Positions 34,867-44,979 are shown, numbered from the stretch's first letter. The stretch: 64,000 bases of DNA from JANQPX01 sp041398025 (GCA_041398025.1 JAWKVM010000008.1:248001-312000); one strand, 5' to 3'. Notes: a model not told the origin generated them from the sequence alone. Program-made: numbers and translations.

Positions 34867-35888
34867 GTGCTCCACTCCCCGATACGCGCCTGGGTGGCGT
34901 CGGCGTTGGCGTGATGGATGGTCGCGGCGATGACGCCGATCAGCCCCAGAAACAGGGCAAGCGACCCCAGAAGAATCGATGAGCTCATATAGACCACGGC
35001 GGTTGCCTCGGGTGATGCCAATGCGGCGTAGATGGCGGCGCCCAGGCCGATCAGGCTGAGCAGGCCGGCGATTGCAGCGGTCACGGTCAGATAGGCCGTC
35101 GGGCGCTGGGCGAAGGTGAGGAGCGTCTTGATCACGATCAGGTCGAACACCACGCGATAGATGCGGCCGAGGCCGTATTTGGAGACGCCGTGCTGGCGCG
35201 CATGGTGGCGCACGCCGACCTGGGCGACCGAGCAGCCGAGGGTGGAGCTCATCGCCGGGATGAAACGGTGCATCTCGCCATAGAGCGGCACGCGCTTGAT
35301 CAGGTCGGCGCGGAACGCCTTGAGGGTGCAGCCATTGTCCCGGATGTTCACGCCGGTGACCTTGGCGATCAGCTTGTTGGCGATCATGGACGGCAGCTTT
35401 CGGGATAGCCACTTGTCCTGGCGCTTGATGCGCCAGCCGACCACCATGTCGTGGCCCTCGTTCAGCGTCTCGAGCAGCATGCCGATATCGGCCGGATCGT
35501 TCTGCAGATCGGCGTCCATGGTCACCAGGACGCGGCCCTGGGCCTGGTCGATGCCGGCGACCATGGCCGGGGTCTGGCCGTAATTGCGCCGGAGCTTGAT
35601 CACCCGGATGCGCGGGTCGCGCGCGGCGAGCTCGGCGAGCTTCTCATAGGTGCGGTCGGCGCTGCCGTCGTCCACCAGGATCACCTCGTAGGCGATGCCG
35701 AGCGGGTCCAGGCTCTCGACCAGGCGGTCGTAGAGGAAGCCCAGGCTTTCCTCTTCGTTATAGGCGGGGATGATGACCGAGAGCTCGATGGGGCCTTCGG
35801 CCGGCCGAGCATCGGCCTGCCCCGCAAAGGGGGCATTCCCGTCCGGGAGCTCGCGTTCCCGACTGTTCTCGACGTCTTCGGCGTTCAT
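34860..35888 (-). CDS. Glycosyltransferase family 2, ArnC/dolichol-phosphate mannosyltransferase type
   Basis: The product is 342 residues. The GT2 domain begins IELSVIIPAYNEEESLGFLYDRL and has the metal-binding TMDADLQNDP (DxD with QNDP) and GWRIKRQDKW motifs. Two C-terminal transmembrane helices (about 240-265 and 275-305) are typical of polyprenyl-phosphate sugar synthases. It probably transfers a sugar from a nucleotide donor to undecaprenyl phosphate. It overlaps the second GT2-like gene by 7 bases, forming a two-gene unit divergent from the heparinase-like gene. Confidence 0.92.
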   Translation of the reverse strand: MNAEDVENSRERELPDGNAPFAGQADARPAEGPIELSVIIPAYNEEESLGFLYDRLVESLDPLGIAYEVILVDDGSADRTYEKLAELAARDPRIRVIKLRRNYGQTPAMVAGIDQAQGRVLVTMDADLQNDPADIGMLLETLNEGHDMVVGWRIKRQDKWLSRKLPSMIANKLIAKVTGVNIRDNGCTLKAFRADLIKRVPLYGEMHRFIPAMSSTLGCSVAQVGVRHHARQHGVSKYGLGRIYRVVFDLIVIKTLLTFAQRPTAYLTVTAAIAGLLSLIGLGAAIYAALASPEATAVVYMSSSILLGSLALFLGLIGVIAATIHHANADATQARIGEWSTW

Positions 35889-36210
35889 GCGGCTTTATTC
35901 GGTTGGTTGTGTCGATAACACCCGACAGACATTTTAAGGACTTACCCTTTATCATGGCGATCAATCGATGGCCAGTTCTCATCACTGGCCTCACATGCTG
36001 TCTACGGGATAGGCGTTGACTTTGGGCAACGGCGACAATTCAATTATTGGTGTAAGCGTCGACCTTTCTCATCTACTATTATGTATAATATCACCGAGAC
36101 TTTTGCACCTTCTGCGTCCGAGATGACGCGGATCTGTTGACAGCTCTTCAGGTAAGGGGCTTTTAGCGATCTGAAACGCTATTGTTTGCCAGGAAAGCTG
36201 ATCGACTGTC
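35889..36210. other. Divergent AT-rich intergenic region of the polysaccharide locus
   Basis: These 320 bases between the GT2 pair and the heparinase-like gene are distinctly AT-richer than the flanks (36040-36110 in particular). They probably hold promoters in both directions. No repeat, RNA or coding frame is seen. Confidence 0.4.
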
Positions 36211-38205
36211 ATGACCGCGGTTTCCGGATGGATCGAGCGCTGGCGCACGGCGAGGGCGCTTGGGATAGGCAATGTCGCGCGGGTCGCCGCCTATCGCGGC
36301 ATCAAGCGCACCCGGCTTGCCCGATGGTTGACCGCCTCGCCGGCCGAGGCGGCGATGGGCGACCTGTTCCGCGCCGAGACGGTGGTCGACGACGCGTCCC
36401 TGGAGCCGGATCTCGCGGTCTATTTCTCCCGGCATCACATGCCGGTCAACGGTCACGTGCCCTGGCTCTACGATCCCTTTGCCGGGGAAAGCTTCGAGGA
36501 GCCGGAGCGGCACTGGTCGAAAATTCCGGATTTCGTGCGGCCGGGACGGGACATCAAGGCGATCTGGGAACTGTCGCGCTTCGATTGGGCGCTGAAGCTG
36601 GCGCTGGCCGCGCGCGACGGCGGGAGCGAGGCGCCGATCGTGCGGCTGAACGCGCTGATCCGCGACTGGCGGCGCCACAACCCGCCTTTTCTCGGCCCCA
36701 ACTGGAAATGCGGGCAGGAAACCACGATCCGCATGCTGCAGACCCTTCTGGCGGCGAGTCTTCTGGGTCAGGACGGGGTCGGCGCGGCGGCGGCGTCGGG
36801 CGATGCCCCCGGCGGGCCTGCGGGCGAGGAGTCGAGCGAGGCTGCCAGTGAGGCCCCAAGCGAGGCCTTGAAGGCGTTCGTCGAGATCCACAGCAAGCGG
36901 GTCGCCGCGACCATCCAGTATGCGCTCGCCCAGGACAACAATCACAGCATCAGCGAGGCGGCCGGCCTCTACATCGCCGGCGCCTGGCTGATGCGCCATG
37001 ACGCGGCGGCGCGCCGGCCCCGGTCCTGGCATGAGCGCGGGCGCCAGCAGCTCGAGCGCCTCGCCGCCCGCCTGTTCGCCGAGGACGGCTCGTTTTCGCA
37101 ATATTCGATCACCTATCACCGTTTCGTGATCGACATGCTGTCCATGGTCGAATGGTGGCGCCGCCGGCTGGAGCTGCCGGCGTTCTCCGAGATTTTTTAT
37201 GCCCGGGTCGCCGCCGGGGTCCACTGGCTCTACGACATGACCGATCCGGTGACCGGCGACGGACCGAATGTCGGCAGCAATGACGGGGCCAGGCTGTTCG
37301 TGCTGTGCGCCACCGACTACCGCGATTTCCGGCCGAGCGTGCAGCTCGCGATGAAGCTGTTCGAGGATCGGGTGCCCTATCCCGAAGGAGAGCACGACCG
37401 GCAGCTCGTCAATCTCGGTCTCGCCCCTGCGCCGAGAGAGCCGCTGGAGCGCTCGTCCCGGGTGATGCCCGATGGCGGCTTCGTCCTCATGGCGCCGACT
37501 CGCCCCGGCGTGCCCACGGAGGGCCCCGTTCTCCCCGGGACGAGCGCGACTTCGCCTGCCGGCGTGCCGGCGACGGTCTGGGGCTGCGTGCGCTTTCCAA
37601 GCTTCGCGTTTCGCCCGGCGCATGCGGACGCGCTGCATCTCGATCTCTGGGTGGACGGTGTGAATCTCCTGCGCGACAGCGGCTCGTTCAGCTACAACCC
37701 GGCGCCCGGCGCCGCCCCCGATCTGCGTGCGACCGCGGCCCATAACACCATCGAGTTCGACGGCCGCGATCAGATGCCGAGGCTCGGCCGCTTCCTGTTC
37801 GGCAGCTGGCTCAAGCCCTCCGAGGTGGGCGAGCTCGCGGAGGGCGACGGCCTGCTTTCCTGGAGCGGCGCCTATCGGGACAGCGACGGCTGCCGCCACC
37901 GGCGCACGGTGAGCGTCAACGGCCCGGTCTGGCGGATCCGTGACGAGATCGAGGGGCAGGCGAAGGCGGCCGTGCTGCGCTGGCGTCTGGCACCGTCCGA
38001 CTGGGTGCTGGACGGCGTGACGCTGTCCGGGCCGCTCGCCACCATCACGATCGAGGCCGACCAGCCGCCGGCCGACATCCGCCTCGCCGAGGGCAAGGAG
38101 TCCCGCTATTATCTCGAGCTCGACACCATCCCGGTGCTCGAGGTCGAGCTCGGACCGGACGCCCGTATGATCGAGACCACCATCACCCTGTCCGCCTCCG
38201 ACTGA
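36211..38205 (+). CDS. Heparinase II/III family protein
   Basis: The 664-residue product has an N-terminal alpha/alpha-toroid-like region (NWKCGQETTIRMLQTLL, NNHSISEAAGLYIAG, FSQYSITYHRFVIDM, PNVGSNDGARLF), the alginate lyase/heparinase fold. The C-terminal beta-sandwich carries HADALHLDLWVDGVNLLRDSG, SFSYNP, and AAHNTIEFDGRDQMPRLGRF, as in the heparinase II/III catalytic C-domain. No signal peptide is evident. Within exopolysaccharide loci such proteins are thought to cleave or edit uronic-acid polymers. It is followed by a GT4 gene 75 bases downstream on the same strand. Confidence 0.9.
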   Translation: MTAVSGWIERWRTARALGIGNVARVAAYRGIKRTRLARWLTASPAEAAMGDLFRAETVVDDASLEPDLAVYFSRHHMPVNGHVPWLYDPFAGESFEEPERHWSKIPDFVRPGRDIKAIWELSRFDWALKLALAARDGGSEAPIVRLNALIRDWRRHNPPFLGPNWKCGQETTIRMLQTLLAASLLGQDGVGAAAASGDAPGGPAGEESSEAASEAPSEALKAFVEIHSKRVAATIQYALAQDNNHSISEAAGLYIAGAWLMRHDAAARRPRSWHERGRQQLERLAARLFAEDGSFSQYSITYHRFVIDMLSMVEWWRRRLELPAFSEIFYARVAAGVHWLYDMTDPVTGDGPNVGSNDGARLFVLCATDYRDFRPSVQLAMKLFEDRVPYPEGEHDRQLVNLGLAPAPREPLERSSRVMPDGGFVLMAPTRPGVPTEGPVLPGTSATSPAGVPATVWGCVRFPSFAFRPAHADALHLDLWVDGVNLLRDSGSFSYNPAPGAAPDLRATAAHNTIEFDGRDQMPRLGRFLFGSWLKPSEVGELAEGDGLLSWSGAYRDSDGCRHRRTVSVNGPVWRIRDEIEGQAKAAVLRWRLAPSDWVLDGVTLSGPLATITIEADQPPADIRLAEGKESRYYLELDTIPVLEVELGPDARMIETTITLSASD

Positions 38206-38280
38206 GAAGCATCGGGCAGGGACTAGAACGTCCACGAGGAAACGCCGACCCTCAGGCGTGATCGAGGCAAGTCAAAAAAA

Positions 38281-39552
38281 ATGAAAGTCATCTACTTCTG
38301 TCAGTATTTTTCGACGCGCAAGGGCTCGTGGTATGGGCGGCCTTATGAATTTGCGCGCCGGCTGATCGAGCGCGGCCATGAGGTCACCATGGTCTGCGGC
38401 TCGAACACGCGTTCGGCCACGGGCCTTGAGCAGCCCTTCGTCGGCGGGCGGCGGGACGGGGAGTGCGACGGCATTCGCGTGGTCGAGTTCGACCTCAACT
38501 ATTCGAACTATGACGGCGTGGCGACGCGCACGCTGAAATTCGCGAAATATGCGCTCAAGGGCATCACCTTCGCCCTGCGCGAGGACTACGACCTGATCTT
38601 CTGCACCTCGACGCCGCTGACCGCGGGTCTGCCGGGCATCGCCGCCTCGACCTTCCGGCGCAAGCCCTTCGTGTTCGAGGTGCGCGATCTCTGGCCGGAG
38701 CTGCCCAAGGCCATGGGCATGACCAACCCCGTGCTGCTCGGCGCGATGAGCGTCCTGGAATGGGCGTCCTACCGCTCGGCCAAGGCCTGCATCGGGCTTG
38801 CGCCGGGCATCGTCGAGGGCATCAAGGCGCGCGGTGTCGCCGAGCGGGACGTGGTCATGATCCCGAATGGCTGCGATCTCGACCTGTTCAGGCCCGAGGA
38901 CGGCCAGCGGCCGTCGCTCGACGGCATTGCCGACGACCACTTCGTCGCGGTGTTCGCGGGCGCCCACGGCCAGGCGAACGGCCTGGACGCGGTGCTCGAC
39001 GCCGCGGCCGTGCTCAAGGCGCGGGGGCGCGACGACGTCACGCTCCTGCTGGTCGGCGACGGCAAGTTCAAGCCGGCACTTCAGGCGCGCGCCGAGGCCG
39101 AGGGGCTCACCAATGTGGTGTTCAGGGACATCATGCCCAAGACCGAGCTCGCCAGGGTCATGCAGCGCGCGGATGCCGGGCTGATGGTGCTCGCCAATAT
39201 CGAGGCGTTCTACCACGGCACCTCGCCCAACAAGTTCTTCGACTACATTTCGAACGGGCTTGCGGTGATCAACAACTATCCTGGCTGGCTCGCCGGCCTG
39301 ATCACCGAGCATGAAGCGGGCGTGGCGGTGCCGCCGGAGAACCCCGAGGCCTTCGCCGACGCCCTCGTCCGCCTCGCCGACGACCCCGAGGCGACGAGAG
39401 CGATGGGCAGACGCGCGAGGAAGCTCGCCGAGCAGCAGTTCAACCGCCGCGACCTCGCCGACCGCTTCGTCGACTGTCTGGAGCGGGTGCGCGAAGCCAC
39501 GTCCAGCCGGGCGGGCAAGGGCAAGAAGACGGTGGAGTCAGGCGCGGATTAG
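38281..39552 (+). CDS. Glycosyltransferase family 4 (WbuB-like)
   Basis: The 423-residue product starts MKVIYFCQYFSTRKGSWYGR, the usual WbuB/GT4 opening. It contains the donor-binding motifs MIPNGCDLDLFRP, FAGAHGQANGLD, LLVGDGKFK and SPNKFFDYISNGLAVI (the E/K-type nucleotide-sugar site). It has the two-Rossmann GT-B fold and no transmembrane helix. It probably adds an amino-sugar such as FucNAc or a related residue to a lipid-linked glycan, though the donor is not readable. It follows the heparinase-like gene and ends near two palindromic repeats. Confidence 0.93.
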   Translation: MKVIYFCQYFSTRKGSWYGRPYEFARRLIERGHEVTMVCGSNTRSATGLEQPFVGGRRDGECDGIRVVEFDLNYSNYDGVATRTLKFAKYALKGITFALREDYDLIFCTSTPLTAGLPGIAASTFRRKPFVFEVRDLWPELPKAMGMTNPVLLGAMSVLEWASYRSAKACIGLAPGIVEGIKARGVAERDVVMIPNGCDLDLFRPEDGQRPSLDGIADDHFVAVFAGAHGQANGLDAVLDAAAVLKARGRDDVTLLLVGDGKFKPALQARAEAEGLTNVVFRDIMPKTELARVMQRADAGLMVLANIEAFYHGTSPNKFFDYISNGLAVINNYPGWLAGLITEHEAGVAVPPENPEAFADALVRLADDPEATRAMGRRARKLAEQQFNRRDLADRFVDCLERVREATSSRAGKGKKTVESGAD

Positions 39553-39642
39553 GGACGCTCGGCTTGCCCACCGATCGCCGATGGCCTCTTTTTGCCGCCG
39601 TCTTCACGATTTCTTAACCGAACGGCGTCACCATGACGATCT

Positions 39643-39720
39643 GGTCCATGCGATCCTGGGAATCCGTCCGCCCGCGAAAGATAAGTGGGGCGAGGCGCGG
39701 ATTCCCAGGATCCATGGACC
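39643..39720. repeat. Palindromic intergenic repeat, copy 3
   Basis: The left arm GGTCCATGCGATCCTGGGAA pairs with the right arm TTCCCAGGATCCATGGACC, with the same loop type as copy 1 (CCGCCCGCGAAAG ... GTGGGGCGAGGC). An outer segment TTCACGATTTCTTAACC (about 39603-39619) matches, as reverse complement, the right flank of copy 5. The element therefore extends beyond the core. Confidence 0.87.
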
Positions 39721-39964
39721 AACGTGCGATGATCGCAGGAAAAGATGAAGAAAAGATGAAGGAGCGGTCGAGAGCGTGTCGCCTGTGACCTGATCATCCG
39801 CGGTCGCGCGAATTGACGCTGACTGGCTTTCGGCCCCAGGCGTGGCGCGCCTTGCCCGAAAGCCGGCGGTCCCGACCAGGCCCGGGTCGACGCTGAGCCG
39901 CCTTTTTCGCTTTTCTCCGCCGTCTTCACCATGTGTTAACCAAAGCCTGCGAGGCTGCGGATCT

Positions 39965-40042
39965 GGTCCATGAGATCCTGGGAATCCGCACCGCATCCGA
40001 CCTCTTCCGGCAGACGGACGGACTCCCAGGGTCGCATGGACT
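39965..40042. repeat. Palindromic intergenic repeat, copy 4
   Basis: The left arm GGTCCATGAGATCCTGGGAA pairs with the right arm ACTCCCAGGGTCGCATGGACT. The loop (CACCGCATCCGACCTCTTCC and on) is the most diverged. It is flanked on the left by TTCACCATGTGTTAACC and on the right by GGTGAAGAAACC. Confidence 0.85.
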
Positions 40043-40385
40043 AGCAAACGGCTGCATTATGGCTTGAAAAGGTGAAGAAACCGTAAATCGCGAGGCCGAT
40101 CACTTTCAGGCCGTCCTTCCTGGTCCCGCCGCGCCGCTCGACAATCCGGCGAACAGGCTGAACGTTCTCGGCCTTTGACGGCCACCCTTCGCACCGCCGA
40201 CGTTGTCGCCGCATGTCCCTTCGGTTCATGGCGAACGCCCCGTTCGGGGAAGACACCAGCAGGGTTTGCGGCCAGGGACTTGGCGGGCGGTTGGCGCCGG
40301 GTCGGCAGCGAAGCGGCGTGCGGGGGCCGGGTGCCGACCGGCAGGCGCCGGCATCCCCGCCTGATCGAGGCATGTCCGAAAAAAA

Positions 40386-42125
40386 TCAGTTCTGGTTGGC
40401 GAGGGTGTTGTCGAAGGACGCGCGGGTGTTGGGGCGCGGGTGGGATCTGGCGGCGGAGAGCGAGGGGGCGGGGTAGGCCGCGGCGAGGTCGGCGCAGGCG
40501 GGGGAGGTCTTGGCGGCGGGGTTGTCCCAGCGATAGGCGGTCATGCTGGAGGACGGCGGCAGGTCGACCTTGACGGCGTGGGCCTCGATCACGTCGGCAA
40601 CCTCGTCGTCGAGCTGCGGGCCGAAGCGCCAGCGGTAGACATTGGAGACGACCACGCCCTTCTTGAAGCAGGACATGATCAGCTCGACCGACGCGGGCTC
40701 GCTCACCACCGGGCGGCCGGTGCGCCAGTCCAGGCTGAACTCGCCGATATTGGCCGGATCGAGCAGGCCCTCGCTGTTGCGCCTGAGCTCGGACATGCGG
40801 CTGTTGCTGATCAGGATGTCGTAACGATCGAAGGCGTAGAGCGTCTCCATCTCGCTGGTGGTCAGGAGGACGGCGCCGTCGAGCCAGGGCTGCAGCGCCT
40901 CGCTGGCGGCGGTCCAGTCCGGCTCCCGGGTCATCGGCGGGATGGTCACGCCGGCGAGCATGGCGACGGTCTTGATGCTGGCGGCGTTGGCGAAGAGCGT
41001 GAACAGCAGGGCCGCGCCGAGCAGCGCCGTGCGCAGCGGCTTTTTCGAGAGGTTGGGGGCGAAGATGTCGAGCGTCCTGTCGGTGGCGTCCTTGAGGAAG
41101 GGCCAGAAGCGCTCGGCCACATGCGCGATCGCGATCGCCCAGATCGCGAACAGGAAGGGCATGACGTAGTAGAGATAGCGCAGATGCTTCATGCCGCCGA
41201 GGGAGTGAAGGACGAAGGCGGGGATGAACAAAGCGAGGCAGAAGCCGACCGGGCGCGGGCGCCAGGCCATGGCGATGATCACCGCGAGGCCGGTGATCGA
41301 CCAGAGCGTCGGATAATAGAGGGTGAGAAGCGCGTGGTAGTACCAGAACTGGTTTTTGGACGCCACCGCCCAGTCCGGTGTCCAGCGGAACGAGTCGAGC
41401 AGGCCGGCACCGATGCCGCTCAGCACCAGCACGGCCAGCGCCGCGAGGCCGAGCGCGCCCGCGGCGAGGACGGCGATCCAGCGCGCGCCGGGGTCGAGCC
41501 TGAGCAGCCAGGGCTGGCCGACCACCAGGGTGACCCATAGCCCGATGCCGGCGATGCCGATCAGCGTGGTTTCCTGCAGCAGCATCGCGAGGCCGAGCGC
41601 GAGGGCGGCGAGGATGCCGGTCGCCACCAGCGTGCCGCGCTCCCACCAGTCCCATTTCTCCACCATGAGATAGACGCCGACCGCGCCCAGGAAGAACAGC
41701 ATGCCGTGCGGGCCGTAGAAGCGGTGGGTCACGGAGACCGCGATGCCGTCGGGCCAGAAGCAGAAGAACAGGGCGGCGATCCAGGCGGCGAGCACACCCG
41801 CGGTGACGCGCACCCAGAAGAACAGGGCGACGATGGTGGCCAGGGCGGCGATCACGCCGATCATGCGCAGCACTTCGATATGCTCGCCGAACAGGTCGAA
41901 GCCGAGGGCCACCAGCACGGTGTAGCCGGACGCGCGCTCATAGGTGCCGTCGGCGATCGCGAGCTCGCCATTGGCGAGCCAGGATTTGGCGGCGAACAGA
42001 TGGTAGAGCTCGTCCATCATCGGCGCCTGGCTGATCAGCGGCAGGCGCACCAGGAGCCCGAGGGCGATCAGGAGGAGAAGGCTGATCCCGATTTCACGGC
42101 GGCCAAGCGGCGGGCTCTCGTACAT
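40386..42125 (-). CDS. GT39-type membrane glycosyltransferase (PMT/ArnT superfamily)
   Basis: The 579-residue product has about ten hydrophobic helices in the first 400 residues and a soluble C-terminal part. The acidic motif MMDELYHL (about 36-43) in the first periplasmic loop corresponds to the catalytic D-E site of the PMT/ArnT (GT39) family. THRFYGPHGML and the HLRYLYYVMPFLFA helix are also family-like. It would transfer a sugar from a polyprenyl-phosphate donor on the periplasmic face, matching the ArnC-type GT2 encoded nearby. The start is ATG at 42125; the Wzc-like kinase gene ends 94 bases upstream of it. Confidence 0.85.
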   Translation of the reverse strand: MYESPPLGRREIGISLLLLIALGLLVRLPLISQAPMMDELYHLFAAKSWLANGELAIADGTYERASGYTVLVALGFDLFGEHIEVLRMIGVIAALATIVALFFWVRVTAGVLAAWIAALFFCFWPDGIAVSVTHRFYGPHGMLFFLGAVGVYLMVEKWDWWERGTLVATGILAALALGLAMLLQETTLIGIAGIGLWVTLVVGQPWLLRLDPGARWIAVLAAGALGLAALAVLVLSGIGAGLLDSFRWTPDWAVASKNQFWYYHALLTLYYPTLWSITGLAVIIAMAWRPRPVGFCLALFIPAFVLHSLGGMKHLRYLYYVMPFLFAIWAIAIAHVAERFWPFLKDATDRTLDIFAPNLSKKPLRTALLGAALLFTLFANAASIKTVAMLAGVTIPPMTREPDWTAASEALQPWLDGAVLLTTSEMETLYAFDRYDILISNSRMSELRRNSEGLLDPANIGEFSLDWRTGRPVVSEPASVELIMSCFKKGVVVSNVYRWRFGPQLDDEVADVIEAHAVKVDLPPSSSMTAYRWDNPAAKTSPACADLAAAYPAPSLSAARSHPRPNTRASFDNTLANQN

Positions 42126-42218
42126 GGGCTTCCAGGCGGCGTCAGGAGGACAGGGAAGGCATGGCAGGCGGGCGGAGGGTCGGGGTGCTGATCACGGGTC
42201 TGGAGACAGGGCCGACGT

Positions 42219-44474
42219 CTAGTCGACGTAGTATTTCTTCAGACTGTCGTGATGCTGCAGGGTGTCGCCATAGCCATATTGCGCGTGACGCTTCATCTCG
42301 ACCTGGGTGAGCACGGCACCGGCGAGATTGGCGTCGGCCTCGGCGAGGAAGTCGAGACCGCCCTGCACGGTGCGCTCATCCGTATGGCCCCAGCGCACCG
42401 CGAAGATGGTGACGTCGGCGAAGGCGGCGAGCGTGCGCGCCTCGACCACGGCAAACAGCGGCGCGCTGTCGATCACGATCATGGTGTAGCGGTCGCGAAG
42501 GGCGTTCATCGCATTCTGGAAGATGATGTCCTCGATGACATCCGCGGGATTGGCGAGATGGCTGGAGATCTGCACCACGTCGAGACGGGTGGTGGGATCG
42601 ACGCGCACGCCGTCCAGGATGTCGACCTCGCTCCGGATGTCCTCGAGGATCACCGGCCGCGCCTCCAGGCCCATCGCCGGATAGACGCTCGGGCGGCGCA
42701 GGTCGAGATCGACGATCAGCGTGCGCTGGTTGGACTGGGCAGCGAGGGTCGCGATGCTCAGGCTGAGTGTGGTCTTGCCCTCGCCCGGGAGCGTCGAGGT
42801 CACCAGCGCGATCTTGGGCTCGCCGCGCGGCGGCGTGGTCTTGATCGCCATGTAGATCGAGCGGATCGCTTCGGCATAGGCCGACATCGGCTTGTCGATC
42901 AGCTGATGATGCGGCAGGCGGTTGCGGCGCAGACGATCGAGCTTGGGCACGGCGGTGAGCGTGTTGACGCCGAGGCGCTCCTGCAGTTGGTCGGCGCTTC
43001 TGAGCTTGTTGTCCGTGCGGTCGATGAGAACCGCGATCAGGCTCGAGACGGCGAAGGACGCGCAAAAGCCGATCAGACCGATGATCTTCGGCCCGGGAGT
43101 GCTCGGTGCGGCGGGTGCGATCGCACGCGAGATGATCTTGACGTTGTCGCGCACCAGGGCTGGCTGCTCGCGGGTCTCGCGCAGGCGCTGCAGGAACTCC
43201 TGATAGATCTCGCGGATCGACTCGGCATCGCGCTCGAGGTCGTTGAGCTGCACCTGTGCCTGGTTCTGCTCGGCGTTGGTCGAGCGGATCTTGGTGATTT
43301 CCTGGGTGATCACACGCTCGCGCTCGCGCAGCAGGCGCACGTCGTTTTCGACCGCCTGGATGACGCGCCGGACCTCGCCGGCGATCTTGTCGCGCACGCT
43401 CAGGAGATCGGCCTTGGCGTCGATGATCTGCGGATGGTTCGGGCCGAAGGTGTTGGACAGCTCGCCCAGCTGGCGCTGCACCAGCGTCTCTTCCTGCTTC
43501 AGCGCCTGGAAGATCGGCGACGCCGTGACCTCGGCGATGTCGTAGAAGCCGTCGGGCTGGTCACCGCGCGAGCGGATTAGGGTGAGCGTGGCTTCCTTGG
43601 CGGACAGATTGGCGCGGATGGTCACGAGCTCGGTGCTGAGCCCGATGATTTCCTGATTTTGCGTATCGAGGCCCGCGACCAGCAGATTGTTGTTGGCACG
43701 GAAGGTCTCGACCTTGCGCTCGGCCTCGCGCAGCTCCTCGCGCAGCGCGTTGACGCGTTCGCCGAGCCAGCCCGTCGCCTCGCTGTTCTCGTCGAGCTTG
43801 GCGCCGCGCTGGCGGTCGGCATAGAGCTCGACCAGGCGGTTGGCGATGGTCGCCGCGGTCTCGGGGCGAAGGGCGGTGAACGAGACCGAGAGGATGTAGG
43901 CGTCACCCTCGCGGTAGACGTCGAGATTGTCGCGGAACTGCTTCACCAGCGTGTTGAGCGAGGGGACGGTGTTGCGCGGGCCGCCCGCCGCGGGCTGGGC
44001 CTCGAGCGCCGCGGCCTCCAGGCCGCTGTCGGCCTGGCCGCTGCTGCCGCCGAGATTATCCGGCAGCCAGGCGACGGCGTCGCGGATCAGGCCGGAGAAG
44101 GACGAGCCGCCTTCGCTGTCGCCATCCTGCGGCCAGAAGCCGGGCTCGAAGGCGAGATCGAGGTCGGTGATGATCTGCTCGATCAGCGAGCGCGAGTTCA
44201 GGACCTGGATCTCGGTCTCGATCGCCTCGGCGTCGACCGGCGCATCCTGCTCGCCTTCGTTGAGATTGATCACCTGGCGGTTGGTGCGCTCGACCAGGAC
44301 CTGGGCCGTGGACGTGTATTTGGGAACGCCCTGCATGCCGAGAAAGATCGACACGATCGTGCCCAGCACGGTGCCGATCAGAATGATCAGACGATGCCGG
44401 TTCAGGGCCGCCAGGACGCTGAACACATCCAGCGTCGGCGCTGACCGTGTGTGACGGTTGGAGTTCGCTTGCAC
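42219..44474 (-). CDS. Polysaccharide biosynthesis tyrosine autokinase (Wzc/ExoP type)
   Basis: The 751-residue product has the Wzz-like chain-length domain (two transmembrane helices at about 30-50 and 470-490 around a long coiled-coil region). The cytoplasmic BY-kinase has Walker A (TLPGEGKTTLS, near 560), Walker A' (LIVDLDLRRPS) and Walker B (MIVIDSAPLFAV). A Tyr-rich tail (YGYGD, KKYYVD) is the autophosphorylation cluster. It controls polymer length and export of capsule or exopolysaccharide together with Wza and Wzx/Wzy. The start is GTG at 44474. A cognate phosphatase and Wza are not in the window. Confidence 0.93.
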   Translation of the reverse strand: MQANSNRHTRSAPTLDVFSVLAALNRHRLIILIGTVLGTIVSIFLGMQGVPKYTSTAQVLVERTNRQVINLNEGEQDAPVDAEAIETEIQVLNSRSLIEQIITDLDLAFEPGFWPQDGDSEGGSSFSGLIRDAVAWLPDNLGGSSGQADSGLEAAALEAQPAAGGPRNTVPSLNTLVKQFRDNLDVYREGDAYILSVSFTALRPETAATIANRLVELYADRQRGAKLDENSEATGWLGERVNALREELREAERKVETFRANNNLLVAGLDTQNQEIIGLSTELVTIRANLSAKEATLTLIRSRGDQPDGFYDIAEVTASPIFQALKQEETLVQRQLGELSNTFGPNHPQIIDAKADLLSVRDKIAGEVRRVIQAVENDVRLLRERERVITQEITKIRSTNAEQNQAQVQLNDLERDAESIREIYQEFLQRLRETREQPALVRDNVKIISRAIAPAAPSTPGPKIIGLIGFCASFAVSSLIAVLIDRTDNKLRSADQLQERLGVNTLTAVPKLDRLRRNRLPHHQLIDKPMSAYAEAIRSIYMAIKTTPPRGEPKIALVTSTLPGEGKTTLSLSIATLAAQSNQRTLIVDLDLRRPSVYPAMGLEARPVILEDIRSEVDILDGVRVDPTTRLDVVQISSHLANPADVIEDIIFQNAMNALRDRYTMIVIDSAPLFAVVEARTLAAFADVTIFAVRWGHTDERTVQGGLDFLAEADANLAGAVLTQVEMKRHAQYGYGDTLQHHDSLKKYYVD

Positions 44475-44979
44475 CGTTTTCTCGGCTCTTCTGTGTTACA
44501 CTCAAGGCGTCGACGATGGGATCACGCGGCGCCCGCACAATCTCATCCTAAGAGGCAGACTCCGCGCTGGATGTGATCGCCATCACGGATCTGCAGAACG
44601 TCAAGCAGGCATAGTCGCCCTTCGAATCGATGACCTCCTGCGAAGGTCTGTCACAACCGGACGGGCGAAATCTGTGAATAGAACGGTCAACGTTAGCCTA
44701 CTTTCGAATCGACAAGATTACGGAAGGCACCGTAGGTGTCAACGGCAGACAGGCCACAGTTTGGCTCGAAAAGCACACCCGCATAGGGGAAGCCCCGCCC
44801 CTGCGCACGGCCTCTTGACCGGGGAGACGAAAGAAAGCGTCTTGTCGCCCTATGGACCGGGATCATAGTCTAGAGGGCGCTTGGTCGGACAGTGAATTTG
44901 GACGCAGCTGTTTGAAGTAACGAAAACGTGATGCGCATGGGATCCGCCGAGGCGGCCGGACATGCGGAGAGGAGAGGAG
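44475..44979. other. Intergenic region upstream of Wzc-like and O-antigen ligase genes
   Basis: About 500 bases divide two divergent genes of the polysaccharide cluster. It is moderately AT-rich around 44660-44740 and probably contains both promoters. No operator repeat or RNA gene is seen. Confidence 0.4.

Larger units (their letters stand above)
39553..40385. other. Convergent intergenic region with two palindromic repeats
   Basis: This 830-base stretch lies between the 3' ends of the GT4 and GT39-type genes. It holds palindromic repeat copies 3 and 4 about 320 bases apart. The rest shows no credible gene. Confidence 0.6.

Noticed and set aside
38253..40390. Short similarity GATCGAGGCA(A/T)GTC followed by A-runs at 38260 and 40362
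   Set aside because: Only about 14 matching bases with an A-run; too short to call a repeat family or regulatory site.
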